A DNA stretch of 64,000 nt from Pseudo-nitzschia pungens (taxonomy: Eukaryota; Bacillariophyta; Bacillariophyceae; Bacillariales; Bacillariaceae), in contig CM074763.1 of assembly GCA_037355855.1 (NCBI GenBank), positions 4,464,001 to 4,528,000 of the forward strand. Direction: 5' to 3'. A program made the translations under genes and the position numbers. The notes beneath the pieces are model-generated. The model searched no databases. It was given only the letters and a program-made list of their open reading frames with translations, and was not told the DNA's origin. Numbering within the stretch: the first letter of the stretch is position 1; each line of letters starts with the position of its first letter. Shown here piece after piece: positions 32,260 to 44,640 of the stretch.

Positions 32260-35200
32260 CTACCACATGCAGCGCTCGCAGTGGCTTTTCAACATGGGAC
32301 CATTGAGCAACTTCGTGAATAAGTCAGCAATATTGGTCTCGCCAGGCTCCTTTGCAATGCGAATTGTCCCAGCAGCAATAGACTCGCGCGCCTTGTGGTA
32401 GGCAACACTGTTGTGCTTCTTGTTGCATGGACTCTCCGGCCTGGTGGTATTCTTAACAACAGATTCATTGTCACAGTACACATTGGTAGGACCTTCAATA
32501 GGGACACCCATCATCCGGAGCTTGTACCTAAGACCCTCAATCAGTTCAATGGCAATTCTTAACGCCACTATCTCAGATCCGAAGGTTGAGGTCTCCACAG
32601 TAGTTTGGCGTTTGCTGAACCACAGGATAGGGGCCCTGTTAAGGAATATAATAATTCCCGTATGGGATCTTCTTGTTGCTTTGCATCCGGCATGATCGGC
32701 GTCAACAAAGCAACTCATAATAACTGCTTTCCCAAGGGGTTCAGGAGCATCCGGTGGCAACACTTCCTTGGCATCTGGATAGAACTCACTCCAATCACAG
32801 TCGGGGAATCTGGACTCATCCACTTCAGGCCGGGTCTCATCAAACACCAACTTGGATCGGGCATGCGCCTTGAGATAGGCAAACATGTGCAATACTTGGT
32901 TCAAATGCCCTGTTCGCGCTTGTGCTAGATATCTAGACATAAGAGATACAGGCATGACCAAATCCAGTCTCCCAAGTTCGCACAACCACCTCAAGACACC
33001 AATCAGGCCCTGGTAGTAGTTCTGCTTGCTTGGATCCAGTTCGGCGGTTACATCAACTTCTGGACGATAATCGGATGTCAACGGGGTAGACACCTTGTTC
33101 GGAAGGTACTTGTAACCATACTGCTCGGTGCCAAGCTCCTTCTCTACTGCGTCGATGGCTTTCTTGGCATATTTCTCAGAGGACATCGCCCACTTGGGGA
33201 TTGGGTCATCTTCAACCACATGCGAATGAATATCAGCGCCCAAATACAAGGTTGGAACTTCTATAGTCCCGTCCTTTAACGTGAAGCGCTGCTCGATACT
33301 CTCCAACTGCCGTCTTGGGTCCTCACTGCAACAGATGATATCGTCGACGTATGCAATCAAGTAAGCCCAGTACCTAGAACCATCCTTTCGCGTCTCCACT
33401 CGCATATGAACATCAGGATCAGCTTTACAGGGTTGATATCCTAGCGTTCGTAGGTGCTTGGTCAAATAGGATCGGAACGACGCGCCTGCAACAGGAAGTC
33501 CATACAGTGCTCGAACGATCTTACATACCTGACCTACCAAGTGCGGGGGAAAACCATCTTCTGCTCGTGCAACCAAATAATACTTCTTCTTGATCGGCGC
33601 TGTAAGGTAGGCATTCTGGATGTCCGCAGACAGTACGTCCAAATTGTTCAGCGCTGCCAACAGGAAGAAAATACGGACTGAATCTCTGCTTGGTACACTG
33701 CTGAAGGTATGTTCCTTGGCAGTAGCTTGTACCTTGTGGCCGTCGGCGACTAATCTAGCCTTTCTGGTGAGGGATCCCAGCTTGACGTCGAATATCATAT
33801 GGGTAGTGATCCTGCTGAATCCTTCGGCCTTGAGACCTTCGACGGTGTAGCTTGGATCGAACTCGAACGCCATCTCGTTGTTTCTCATCTCCTTCGCAAT
33901 CGCCTTCTCCCAATAGTCCGTTCCAGTCTTTCGGTCGATGGCTAGGGCTTCAGGAATAGAATGAGGCAACTCCACTCCAAACTTGTGTGTCCTATCCCAG
34001 TACTTGTTTCGCTTGGTGGCCTTGAGGATTCGCTTCTTCCTTCGTAGTACGTGGTGGATCCACCATCGGAACGCTGGCTGCTCTGAAATCTTGGCGGATA
34101 CGGCGTACTCTGCGGTCTGCACAGGAAAGGACTCTTTTAGGTCGCTCAACTTACACCAGGATTCAGTTCCATCCTTCCAACTGACGAGCAATCGCCATCC
34201 CTTCGTGGTAGGCCTGGGAACTTTGCGACCATACCTGTTGGTGATCGTCGCATCTTGCTTCCTAACGGCGGATCCGTCCTTCTCGTGATCGATAATCTCG
34301 TCCAGTAGAGAGAACATTCGTCCGTCGTCATCGATCTCGCTGTACATGCTCTCAGCAACAATATTGGCGGTGTACTGCTCGACGGAACCATCTGGAAACT
34401 GCAGATCATACATTCTGGTATCAAGGATAGGGTTATCATTCCTCTTGCCAATCGGATTGCCATTAAGATCAGCAGAACGATTCTTCACGACACACCGTAG
34501 TCGTTCGTTGCCCTTCTGGATCATGACATTATTACCAATATACTCATCATAGTCATCCCCATCAGGTATGAGGTCGTCGATGTCTGGGATGGAGGCTTCA
34601 GGCTCGGCGAGCTCCCATCGTTCTTGGTGTCCTTCAAATAATTCAGCAGGGGGATCAGGGTACGTAGCTTGGAACTTTGCGTCGTTATCCTCAACCTTGT
34701 CCCCGATCTTGGATTCAACTGCTTGGTCAAATGAGTCCATATAGCGCTTGACGTCATGGGAACGCCATTCTTCTTCAGTAACAGCAAGGACTGTGTTAGT
34801 GCTTACCGGCATGGCCGCCTCGTTCAGAATCCAGTGGCAATCTCCACCTCCGAATCGGTCACCGCACGGGCCAAGCCACCGTCCCAACTTTTTGGTCCCA
34901 TCAGAGAGATCAACCCAATAGACGAAATCATACCATTCATGGGCTTGGTACAGAGATATATCAGGCATGTACCCGTGTACAATTTCGAACGGCGTTCGAC
35001 CCATCACCGTAGGATCACTGGAAGCCGTGCGCTGTCGGATGGCAGCAACAAGCTCCCCACAGAAAGCCCACAGGCGCTTGGGGGATCGTTTCCGGGCCGT
35101 CTTCTTGCGGATGCTTCTGCTGATATGGCCGATGCTGAGCTCCGCGCGATTCTGGAAGGGACATCTTGGCTGGATGAAGGTCTGGTGGATATGGTGCTTG

Positions 35201-36793
35201 CTGACAACCTTATTCCATGGAGTCTTGTAAGTCCCAGGGGCTCCTTGCTCTCGAGCGCCATCGGATATCAAATGTTCGGGGATGCCAACATCGTGGATGA
35301 AAATCTTCAGTCCTTCATACGCTTGCCTCTTGCCCTGTATAGGTATGAACTCGTCGTAGCCCTTACCATTACTGAAAACTTGGGCGGCTGAATCTTGTCG
35401 CATGATGCTCGGGACCTTTGCCATCCAGGTGTCGGTATACCATTTGCCAGCCGCGACGCGCTTGTTTCTGAAGCTCTGTGTTGGCAATCGGCGGACGAGG
35501 GGATGCATTGGGTTGCGGAATCCTTTCTGGGTCGTGACTCGAAGGGTATCCGCAGCCTTCCTCAGGGATACATCCCAAATCTTGGACAGACGGTCGGAGT
35601 CGATCTTGCAGTATCGTTCGGTGTCAATCGTCGGACCCCACTTGGCTCGTCTGGCGATAGTGTCGAGCTCGGGATCGACTGGTTTGACTGCATCGTCCCA
35701 TCGAACATGCTTGTAAACTGATGACAGGCAGACGGGAGAATTGGAAGCGCTCGTGTCCATCGGTGTAGGCGCGCTCGTACAGAGGGGTATGCAGGGCATT
35801 GACTGTAAGACTTGGTACTGAATCGTCGTCTACATCATCGTCCCCGCAAGTCTTCAAGGAATCGCCCGAAAAGAGAGAAGAAAGCCGTGCATCCAGACGA
35901 GAGTCGGATGCAATCGCACATGGGGTCAGATCACGGCGGGTACAGAGTTGCTGAAGACTCCGCAGCTTGTACTTCTCATAGCAATCATGCTGTGGTAGGA
36001 TCAGCTCGTCGCTCCGAAGAGGCTTGTCATACATATGGGGACTGAAATTGGACCGTGTCTCGTCTGGCTCCAACTTGCGCTTGTTGGACTTCTTGGACTG
36101 CTTCGTGGTCGGCGCGGACGCATGGGGCGTCCCCGCGCGAAGGACAGACAACGTAGGATTCAACGGATGAGAGCCGTCGATAGCTTCTTCGGCTTGCTCG
36201 AACTTCTTGCTCTTCGGGTCCCAAGGGAAGTCTCGGGTTGCAACGACATGATTGCATGTGGCCATCTCATGCTTGGTGGGCTTGCGGGAAGGGAAATAGG
36301 ACACAACCCCATCAAGCAGGAGCTTGATGTCGAGGGTGTGTCCCGCTTGGGGATCTTCAGGATCGGTATTGTCAATATGGATGGAGTGACTGGACTGTCC
36401 GTCATATTGACGGGGCGCTTCATTGACACGATTGGGGTGACAGTCCCGTATCTGATTCGGACAAATCAAGCTGTGGGGTAACTTGTCGCCAAAATACAGG
36501 GCTTCGTGGAAGTAAATCAACCAAACTTTCCCGTCGGTATCTGTGTAGGCCGTAACACAGGTCCCAATAGGAATGTTCTTGATAGGCTCGAGCTCAGGCG
36601 AAAAGGGATGAACATCGACGTGGCTGACGACTTGGTCTTCAAGCAAGATCATGTTGGAACCGGCGGCAGTCGTATCAGCGTGGCTGTCCAGCTCGCATTG
36701 CCCCTCAGGACTGGGTGGGGGGCGCGTGCGTGGCAGATCCATCTGGTACAACAGCCGGCCGACCTTACTTAATTTCGGGCACCGGCCGTCGGT
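32260..36793 (-). pseudogene. Element 1 pol: protease, integrase, RT, RNase H
   Basis: Frame A runs from 36793 to about 35745 and includes the protease motif CELDSHADTT (about 36700). A small insertion/deletion near 35745 shifts to frame B, open to the stop at 32260. Element 2 reads through this point, showing it is damage. Integrase core: WYTDTW, LISDGAREQ and QNRAE give the D, D, E pattern. RT: RKARLVADGHK, LSADIQNAYL, AYVDDI (catalytic DD) and ALYGLPVAGASF. RNase H: CFVDADHAG, STFGSEIVALR, VYCDNESVV, NIADLFTK. Gene order puts integrase before RT, as in Copia. These proteins would copy and insert the element. Confidence 0.9.
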
Positions 36794-38743
36794 TCAGTTC
36801 TTGGGGGTCTGTCCTTGGTTCGAGCCGTTGCCCTTCTTCTTGTTCTTTCTACGCCCCTTGGGTCCAAAACTGTTCCCTGCGCCTTGGGTCGCATTCGCGT
36901 TCGCGGAGGCAGCAGGCGTGGTATGGTTCGAACTAGTTGACTGGATAGTTTGAGCCTTCTTCTTCTGACGGAGGTCGTACAACTGCTTTCGTTGTGCCTT
37001 GGAGAAGGTCTTGTAAACTTCGTAGGGATACTTTTTATCTTCGACCTTCCCACTATACGATTGACTTCCTTGGTCGTCACCACCATCTTGGCGTACAGAG
37101 GAAATACTTCGCGCTCGCTTGGTTGAAGCCGCACCCATCTTCCGTATGCCGAGGCATTTCTTGAAGAATGAGACGCATTCATTGAAGTTTTTGGTGTACT
37201 TTTCACCTTCGAGGACTTGGATCTTGGGGTTCTCAAACCGATCATCTTGGATGCTGTGGATGAAATTCATGGTGAAGTCTTGCTCGTCGGGCAACTTGTC
37301 GTTGTTGACGAGCGTAGTCTGGAAATTCAACCAAGTTCTGCAGTGCTTCTCAAAATCGTAGGTACGAGAATCCCCGGTATATTTTGAAGTGAACATGCTT
37401 GTACGGACCTTGTCAATGATAGCCGCGACGTTGGTATCGGAGAAGGCATTCTCGTAGAGGGTTAGGAAAGCCGCTCAGGCGTTCCCAGTTGGATTCTTCG
37501 AGTCTTTGTATCTTCGGGTGTAGGCCCAGCCAGGGCCGTCACGAACTGCATTGCAGAGCAGTACCCAAACGTCGTGGTTGTCGGTGACAAATTGCGGGCC
37601 TTCAAGCGTGGCGCATCAAACATTGTAATCCATCCAGTTGGAAAAAGTTCCGTCTTTCCCAACAGTGGCGGATCTTTCTGCTGCAGTCACCGCCTCTTCC
37701 TCCTTCGGACGAATAACATATGACAGGGGGAATCCTCGCTCATTGTACTGGAAGCGGAGGAACTGACGGAAGTTCTCTTCCCACTGACGAAAGTTGTCAA
37801 AGCTAGCGAGCTTCGGCAGAGTAATGGATGCTGAGACTGTCTCCTTGTCGGCAGTTTCCATTCCAGTTAGGCGCTCACGCGTCCGGTCGGCTGCGAGGGG
37901 ATCACTAAGCCAAGTATGGGCTGTAGGCTTGATACCAATGAGAGGTTGGTAGCGGATCCATTCCGAAAGGAGCTTAAAGGATTGCCTGAAAAAAAGTCCG
38001 ATGAATACTTGTTCGTGGTAGGGACACATCGGGTGACGGTCTCCATTGAAGTCGCGGAGGTACTTGGGTAGTTCCTTGGCAGAGAGCTGCTGAATGGACT
38101 CGATGCTGTTGAGGCCATTTCGGAATAGTTCATCCGCCGTATCACTGTTACTGAAACCAGAAAGGATCGTGTGGAGGTCTAACTCTCTTGAGGTGAGTTT
38201 TGCTCCATTCTTGTACCCAGAGATGCCTCCATTAGCCTGGGCTGTGGCATGAGCTTGGAGGATGTCAGGACTAGCTCCTGTAGGGGCGGCGACAAGAGCC
38301 GTAGCGGGAGCAGGAGCAGGAGCAGGGGCACGAGCGGCGGCAGCGGCAGCAGCAGCAGTAGCAGCCTCAGCGGCAATCCGAGCTGCATTCTCGCTGCGCA
38401 TGGCTCTTAGTTCTTGAATAGCAGCAAGTAGGATCATCTCAGATCGAGGTTGGATGTCAAGGTTCGGTTCTTGTTGGACTCTGGAGCCTCCAAGGACAGC
38501 AGGAGCAACAGGAGGGACCCCAGGCGCTCCGACAGGGGGAACACCGGCTCCAACAACGGCAGCGCCAGCGGCCCCAGGGACAGCGCCTTCAGGGACTGCG
38601 CCTCCAGGGACGGCGCCTCCAGGGACAGCGCCTCCAGGAACAGCTCCACCTCCAGGAGCAGCGCCATCTCCAGGGACAGCGCCGCCTCCGGCGGCAGCGC
38701 CGCCTCCAGCTTCAGGGGCATCTCCAGCAGTTTGCTTGGCCAT
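36794..38743 (-). pseudogene. Element 1 gag with in-frame TGA stops
   Basis: One frame from ATG at 38743 to 36794, interrupted by TGA at 37616-37618 and 37475-37477 and ending with TGA at 36794-36796; pol continues in the same frame beyond it. The N-terminus is a Gly/Ala/Pro/Val repeat (GAVPGGAVPGG units of 15 bp, about 38560-38700), then an Ala/Pro-rich stretch, then the conserved capsid-like part (about 37640-38230). The C-terminal third is basic (GPKGRRKNKKKGNG), probably nucleic-acid binding; no CCHC knuckle is visible. Each TGA could be a decayed CGA codon. Confidence 0.8.
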
Positions 38744-39653
38744 GGTTGTCTTGACTTGCTCTGAGTAACTAACTTGCTTCAGTTTCTAAACCAAATTCTT
38801 TTGTGGTGGGGACTGTTTCCACCCAAGTTGTCGATCAAAGGTCTGTGTCGGTTTCGTTTTTCGAAAGAAGAACATCCGAATCGATGGTCCGTGCCGATCG
38901 GAGGTTACGTGTCGACAACCAAAAGAAAAGGTATCCGGGATGGTTGGTTACCAAAAGAGAAGAATTCTTTCGGTCTTTCTGCTCTGGACCAATCGATTTG
39001 ATTTTTGGGACATGACTGGTCCCAGGGATCTATCGGTTTTGAGATATGACTGATCTCAGAGACATGACTGGTCTCACGTTGATTTTTGAGATATGACTGA
39101 TCTCGGGGTTCTGATTCCAAGTTCCCTTGGCTAAAATCAAAAAATCGATGGTATGGCAGATTCGAGGCGGTCCGGGCCTCATTTCTTGTTGGATGGTCCT
39201 GACGTCATGTTCTGCTGGACATAACTGTCCTCACTGGGGGATACGTGGTGGTCTGTCTCCACGAAAGTTCTTTCCCAGTGTGGTTCCATCCGTTGCAAAC
39301 AAGCGTCCCCTTGAATCCTGTAAATAACAGGGAATCATGGACGCTGCTTTCTCCATGTCCTGCTCCTTCCCCACCGGATCGAGCCCTATGGTGCCACCAT
39401 GACGCTCAACTACCGTATCATGTATCAGTAGACCCCCAGAGGTGGATGTGTCGGGCTCCGGTCAGTCCGCGTGTCTGCTGGGGAAGGGCTCCCCATTAAC
39501 ATCAGGGATCTCACGATGTCAGCTGCTGGTCCAGTTACAGCTGATGGTTTTACATCCGGCATGGATGCCAGTGGTGATCAACCAACTGGGTTTCGTCACA
39601 CGCTCTAGCCGGCGTCCCGGATCGTAGTGGGTCGAGCGGTGGGTCTGATAAAC
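38744..39653. other. Element 1 5' leader with putative primer site
   Basis: Untranslated leader between the 5' LTR and gag in coding sense. Just inside the LTR, the minus strand reads GTTTATCAGACCCACC (39638-39653), where a tRNA primer binding site is expected; it resembles but does not match the TGGTATCAGA site of initiator-Met primers. Short repeated words GACATGACTGGTC/GATATGACTGATC occur at 39010-39100. Confidence 0.5.
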
Positions 39654-40582
39654 TGTGTTGATATCCGCTCGTCAGCGGTCTTCAGGGAACTTAATCGTAG
39701 ATATAAACTGTCTCGTACTGGTCTAAAAATAAGGGAAAGCCCTAACAATAATAATACACGAGGTCCTGGCAAATCATGAGTTTACAGTGGACTGTTCAAG
39801 GTCTATTGCATACACTTAAGCAATACAAGGCACTTCCCTAGAGGTACATCGGGATCGATCGAAAGGAGGGCATGATAGGTGTGTTTATTTTAGAGTGAAA
39901 CATAAAGAGTGAATAAAAGGGAGCTGAGCGCGTCTCAGCTCTGTATCGTGACATCGATCCGCTAACTCGCTAACTCGTATAATAACAGCGCTCCGTAGGT
40001 CTGGTACTGTATTCTACGGGTAGCGTATCGGAGTATCGTAGGGTATCTCCGATTAATTAGATCAAATCGTGTGCTAGCTCACTTATGCTAGCACGTTTGG
40101 TAACTGTTTGGGCCGGGTATCCGGTCATGGTATATATTATACACCAATGACCCGACCCCGGCGGTAGCATAGTATCTTAGCATGATATTATGGTAGGTTA
40201 GCACCATCAGTATCTCGTAGCCTTAGCAACCCTAACCCTGTAGCATTTAGCTACGCCATAAAAAGGTGCTTTACTCGGGGTACGTACGATTGGTACAAAT
40301 CGTACGCGGCGACCCTAGTAAACTCTGCTAGCATCCATACTAAACAGGATAGTAGGATATAGGTCTGCTGCTAAGCCTGTTGCTAAGCCTGTTGCTAAGC
40401 CTGTTGCTAAGCCTGTTGCTAAGCCTGTTGCTAAGCCTGTATGCTAGCAATTAGCACACAGCTCTAGCATTCAGCCCAGCACCTGTTAGTCAGTTACTGG
40501 GGGCTGCTGCCTGTAGCCCCAGTACACTCTCCTGCACAGAAGCCTTAGCACAGATCATAGCACCACCTTGAATATCTTCATA
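39654..40582 (-). repeat. Element 1 LTR (5' LTR in coding sense)
   Basis: 929 bp, matching the LTR at 30629-31593 except for six rather than nine GCTAAGCCTGTT units. Followed by the ATTG target duplication. Confidence 0.92.
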
Positions 40583-41015
40583 ATTGCACAGAAACAAATA
40601 CATGATGATCCCACTCTTTCAATAGTGCAGTTAATCAACTACATGACGCTCCCAGTGATGCTCCCCGTCTTACGTGGTGGGTGCCGGCAGGGAACCAAAT
40701 ACATGATGATCCCAATCTTTCAGGAATGCCAAGAGACAACAACACAATGATCCTGGTCTTTGGGGAGTGCAGGGAATTAAGTACATGATGATCCTGGGCA
40801 TAGTACATGATGATCCTGGTCTTTGGGTTACAAGTACACTATGCTCCTGATCTTATGTGAATGTATGGAAACAAATACACTGTGATCCCAGTTGTTTGTG
40901 AGTGCACCAGGAAATCAAGCCCACGATGATCCTGGTCTTTTGGGAGTGTACAAAACCAAAGACATGATGATCCTGGTCTTTTTGGAGCGCATGGAGGCAA
41001 GTACATGATGGTCCT
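40583..41015 (+). repeat. Degenerate ~42-bp repeat array, middle segment
   Basis: About ten units with the core ATGATCCTGGTCTTTGGGAG, each followed by GTGCAGGGAA-like and CAAGTACATG-like parts. It ends at the terminal repeat of the DNA transposon and continues at 55583. Confidence 0.75.
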
Positions 41016-41038
41016 GTCCAAAAACTGGTTCGCGACCC
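41016..41038 (+). repeat. Terminal inverted repeat, left
   Basis: 23-bp terminus beginning GTCCAAAAACTGG; complement of 55559-55581 with two mismatches. Confidence 0.8.
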
Positions 41039-41418
41039 CTCTCAAGAATTCATATGGGGGGTCGCGATTTATTCCTGGGTCACTTTTGATGTAGCTCCAT
41101 TCGTAGCCCTCTCGCGATTCGCAACCCCAATCGCGAGCCGGGTACTACCTCAACTCCGAGAAAAGGAAGAAAAATTCAAACAAGACCCAAATTTTTTTGT
41201 AAGACTCAAATATTTTTTCTTCAGTCACTTAATCAAATTAATCAACCCCATTCTAATTTCTCGTGCCATTTTCAAAAAATTATTTTTGTCTCGAACTAAT
41301 TCCCCCCTTCCCCCAATTTTTTTATCTGACTCATTATTGCCGACCCTACCATTATTATATATTATGACACTGTTCCAGAAATTCACTCTCAAAAATTTAT
41401 TTCTCACCACGATACCAA

Positions 41419-43343
41419 TTATTTCCCACAACCCTCTTCAAGAAATTCATCACAAAAATCACAATTATCACCCGAAGCCCAGGAATCGCGACCCTCGTGA
41501 AAAAATATTGAAACACTATGATGTGAAATACAAGTCTTTCTTTTGATAAATATTAAAATTACTGTAATTATTTTTATTCTCTGTTCAATTTTCTCATGCA
41601 CACACACACAAATTTTGGTTCGTTCGAATGATTTGTAAATAATGGTCATCGTGATAATTTCATCCGTAAGTCCCTGTTCACCACCGGTATCGATACTGCC
41701 AGTAAAGTTCTCCCCCTCTTCCTTTACATCTAGCAAAGCTTTTAGCTCCGGACTAATGTATTCAGCAACTTCTTCCTCTGGCCCCCAGTCCTCATCCAAC
41801 GGACTGTTGTTGTTTTGATTGTTCTCATCAGCAGCCTCGCGACGGATCCTCACTCTCAACCTTTCCTCACATTCTTTACCCGTCTGCTGGTCTTTCCTCA
41901 GCACCTCAATCTCCCTGCACAAGTTATTGAACAGTGCTAGACCTTCCTTCGACCATGATTGCTGCTCTCCACTGTACTGATCACAAAATTTCTTTTTCTT
42001 CTTCCTTCTCACAATCCGGCCGCCACTGCTGCCCTTCATTTTTTGCTCAACATGATTCACCCAAACATCATACTCATTATGAATCATCATCAATGCAAAT
42101 GCTTCATCCGTAACTGTGAAAATTATACTTATCAAACATGTCTTCCTTCTGGTTTTGTAGTCCCTCTGTATTGGACAGACACTTGACAGAATCCGAGTCA
42201 CAAAGTAATAAAAATCCTCATTTTCACTGCCATCATACCTTCTGTACTCTGGATGCAGTCCCATTTTCTTTCTTCTACCAGCACTACTAGCAACCTCCTT
42301 CACAACAATTTCCACTTTACCCCGAAATGAATTTGGCACAATGCCAGCATCCTCTTGTTCAAGTGTGTCCTCTAGGAGTACACAGCAGTAGAAAAGTTAT
42401 GACATTAGAGTAGCTTGGAATGCATACGATAGTTTCAATCACCACCAAGCAGTAATAGTATCCAATTCATCCACTTAGTAAGCACGTACCGAGATAATGT
42501 TTTCTAGCCAAAGTTTGAGCATTATGCCGCAGCGTGGCAACACCCTTGTACACCAACCTTCTGTTAAACTCATAAAAAACTTGAAATGGAATACCATGGG
42601 GCGGAATCACAGCTTTTGACTCAATCGCTCTCTTCAAAACTGATTTGACACGATCTTCATCCACAATAAACTTCAATTCATGAAACCACCTAGTCTTTAT
42701 GTGCCGTGTCAACTGCCCTTCCAACCCCGCGTCGTTCCTGTGTTCAGAGAGTTTATCGAACTGCAGCTGTGTTATCTCTAATTTTGTTTCACTTACGGTT
42801 CGTACCATCTGCTGCTTTGGCTTCCTGGTTTCAGTTGCCTTCGGTGTGGGCTCTTTTTTTGTATCCTCCCGCAGTATTGTCACATCCCTCTCTAAAGAAG
42901 CTACTTTCTACTGGCTCTCTTCTAGCTGTTGTAGCAACGCTTCATAGGTGGGTCTTTGTGGTATTTTGGCACCGGTATTACTAGTTCTTGGTGTAACAAA
43001 ACCCGTTGCGGCGGGTTTGTTGTTTGGTGGTGTGGTACCAACCAAAACCTTGGCGGGGTTATTCTTGGTTCTTTTATTTTTTTTCCCTACCACCACCTGA
43101 GGTGGGTGGTAGTTTTCGACTTGTCTTTGGGTTCAATTTCCTAGTAGTAGTAGTATCAGCACCTGTAGCATTCGATACAATTTTTCCACTTCGATTTTTT
43201 CTTGGTGCATTGAGATCGGTGGGTGCTATTCCGTAGCCATTTTCAAATTTTTTCACCAATTGAAGTTGTAAGATTTTCAGGCGTCGGAAGTGGAAAAAAT
43301 ATGTGAATGCATAAAATTGTGAACACAGTTTTTCTACTAACAA
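41419..43343 (-). pseudogene. Transposon accessory protein, broken
   Basis: Exons 42490-43096 or so and 41419-42371, joined by a GT-AG intron (42372-42489) that reads KHYL-E-DTLEQEDAG across the junction. An in-frame TAG at 42908-42910 and a frame change near 43080 upstream break the N-terminal half. The second exon holds a conserved-looking block: ITVTDEAFALMMIHNEYDVW, a basic KKKKKF stretch, and WSKEGLALFNNLCREIEVLR. Similar blocks accompany repeated genes in diatom genomes by my recollection, but no function is known to me. Possibly a DNA-binding helper of the transposase. Confidence 0.5.
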
Positions 43344-43980
43344 AACAACTGTTAATCATTTTCCACCCATCACCCTGCAACCATTAGTATTGTTTGTTAA
43401 AAATTGTTGTTCCCGCCACCAATGGCACTACCACTAGTAGTACTATTAGTAGAAACAACAATAATCTTGTGTACACTTCACTATGGAAATTAGACGTGAC
43501 GTGGCCAAAATGTTTGAGAGTATTCCCACCCGCGCCATAATTTTTTTCTATCCACCTGTGCACATCTCTGTGCATTCTCTACTGTACCCATATTCACTAC
43601 TGATTGTATTGCTGGCACTACTATTCCCTGGTGTACAGTAGGCAAATATTACTAGTAGTACTACATAAGTATACCAGCACCAGTAGCAGTTCAACTATTA
43701 CGAGCGATCATACCATTGATAAAGTGACATTTATAATGATAATATCCACTGAAGGCAGAAAATGATCATGCAGTCTCTGTGGTACTAGCACTAAAGTCAT
43801 GATGGTCGGATAGGATGGAATCCTCCACAAGAAATACATTTTCCTTTGCCATGGGGCCGGACGACTATTTATTTTTTCAAGTATTCAACCATGTTCAATT
43901 TTTTTATAATCTTGGACATACTAGAAACCAAACAATCACCATTATTTTACATAGTCACTGGTATATTTGTGCATTTTTAA
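43344..43980. other. Spacer within the DNA transposon
   Basis: No gene supported between the accessory gene and the 181-bp tandem repeat. Contains short TACTAGTAG-type repeats near 43425-43450 and 43645-43665. Confidence 0.4.
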
Positions 43981-44640
43981 CACTGGAAGACAAAAAAATG
44001 TTGGACAGTATGACCTATGCACAGGAAATATGCACATTCTGTGGTGTAAACTCTGGTACTGAGAATCTTTCTGAGAAATTACAACTTACATCCAAAATAT
44101 AATTGGTATCCAGTTTATTCCTTTTTAGTATTCTAATAGATGCATATACTGACCATTATTCAGTGTGGAATACAAAAAATTTAGGACAGTGTGACCCATA
44201 CACAGGAAATATGCACATTCTGTGGTGTAAACTCTGGTACTGGGAATTTTTCTGAGCAATCAGGTGTCACATCCAAAATATAATTGGTACCCAGTTTATT
44301 CCTTTTTAGTATTCTAATAGATGCATATACTGACCATTATTCAGTGTGGAATACAAAAAATGTAGGACAGTGTGACCCATACACAGGAAATATGCACATT
44401 CTGTGGTGTAATCTCGGGTACTGAGATTTTTTCTGACAAATCATGTGTCACACCCAAAATATAATTGGTACCAGTTTGTTCCTTTTTAGTATTCTAATAG
44501 AAGTATATACTGACCATTATTCAGTGTGGAATACAAACAATGTAGGACAGTGTGACCCATAAACAGGAAATATGCACATTCTGTGGTGTAAACTCGGGTA
44601 CTGAGAATGTTTCGGAGAAACCCAAAAATAAGAAGTGGTA
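43981..44640. repeat. 181-bp tandem repeat, about 3.5 copies
   Basis: The word ACAGGAAATATGCACATTCTG occurs at 44021, 44202, 44383 and 44563, spacing 181, 181 and 180. Units include CAGTGTGGAATACAAA and CCTTTTTAGTATTCTAATAG. The last unit overlaps the 3' end of the truncated transposase, whose final 45 or so codons are repeat sequence. Confidence 0.88.

Larger units (their letters stand above)
30629..40582 (-). mobile_element. Copia/CoDi-type LTR retrotransposon, element 1
   Basis: A 9954-bp element reading on the minus strand. LTRs lie at 30629-31593 and 39654-40582, flanked by the 4-bp duplication ATTG (30625-30628 and 40583-40586). LTR ends are TGTGTTGATATCC and GGATATCTTCATA-like, an imperfect inverted repeat. 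Coding order is gag, protease, integrase, RT, RNase H, which defines the Copia class. The LTRs look identical apart from three 12-bp units (nine against six copies of GCTAAGCCTGTT), so the insertion is recent. It is nonetheless not fully intact: three in-frame TGA stops and one frameshift. Confidence 0.92.

Noticed and set aside
38454..38768. Pro/Thr/Gly-rich frame on the plus strand
   Set aside because: Antisense of the repetitive N-terminus of element 1 gag.
39638..39653. Perfect tRNA primer site next to the 5' LTR
   Set aside because: The sequence is only loosely similar to known initiator-Met sites, so I call it putative at most.
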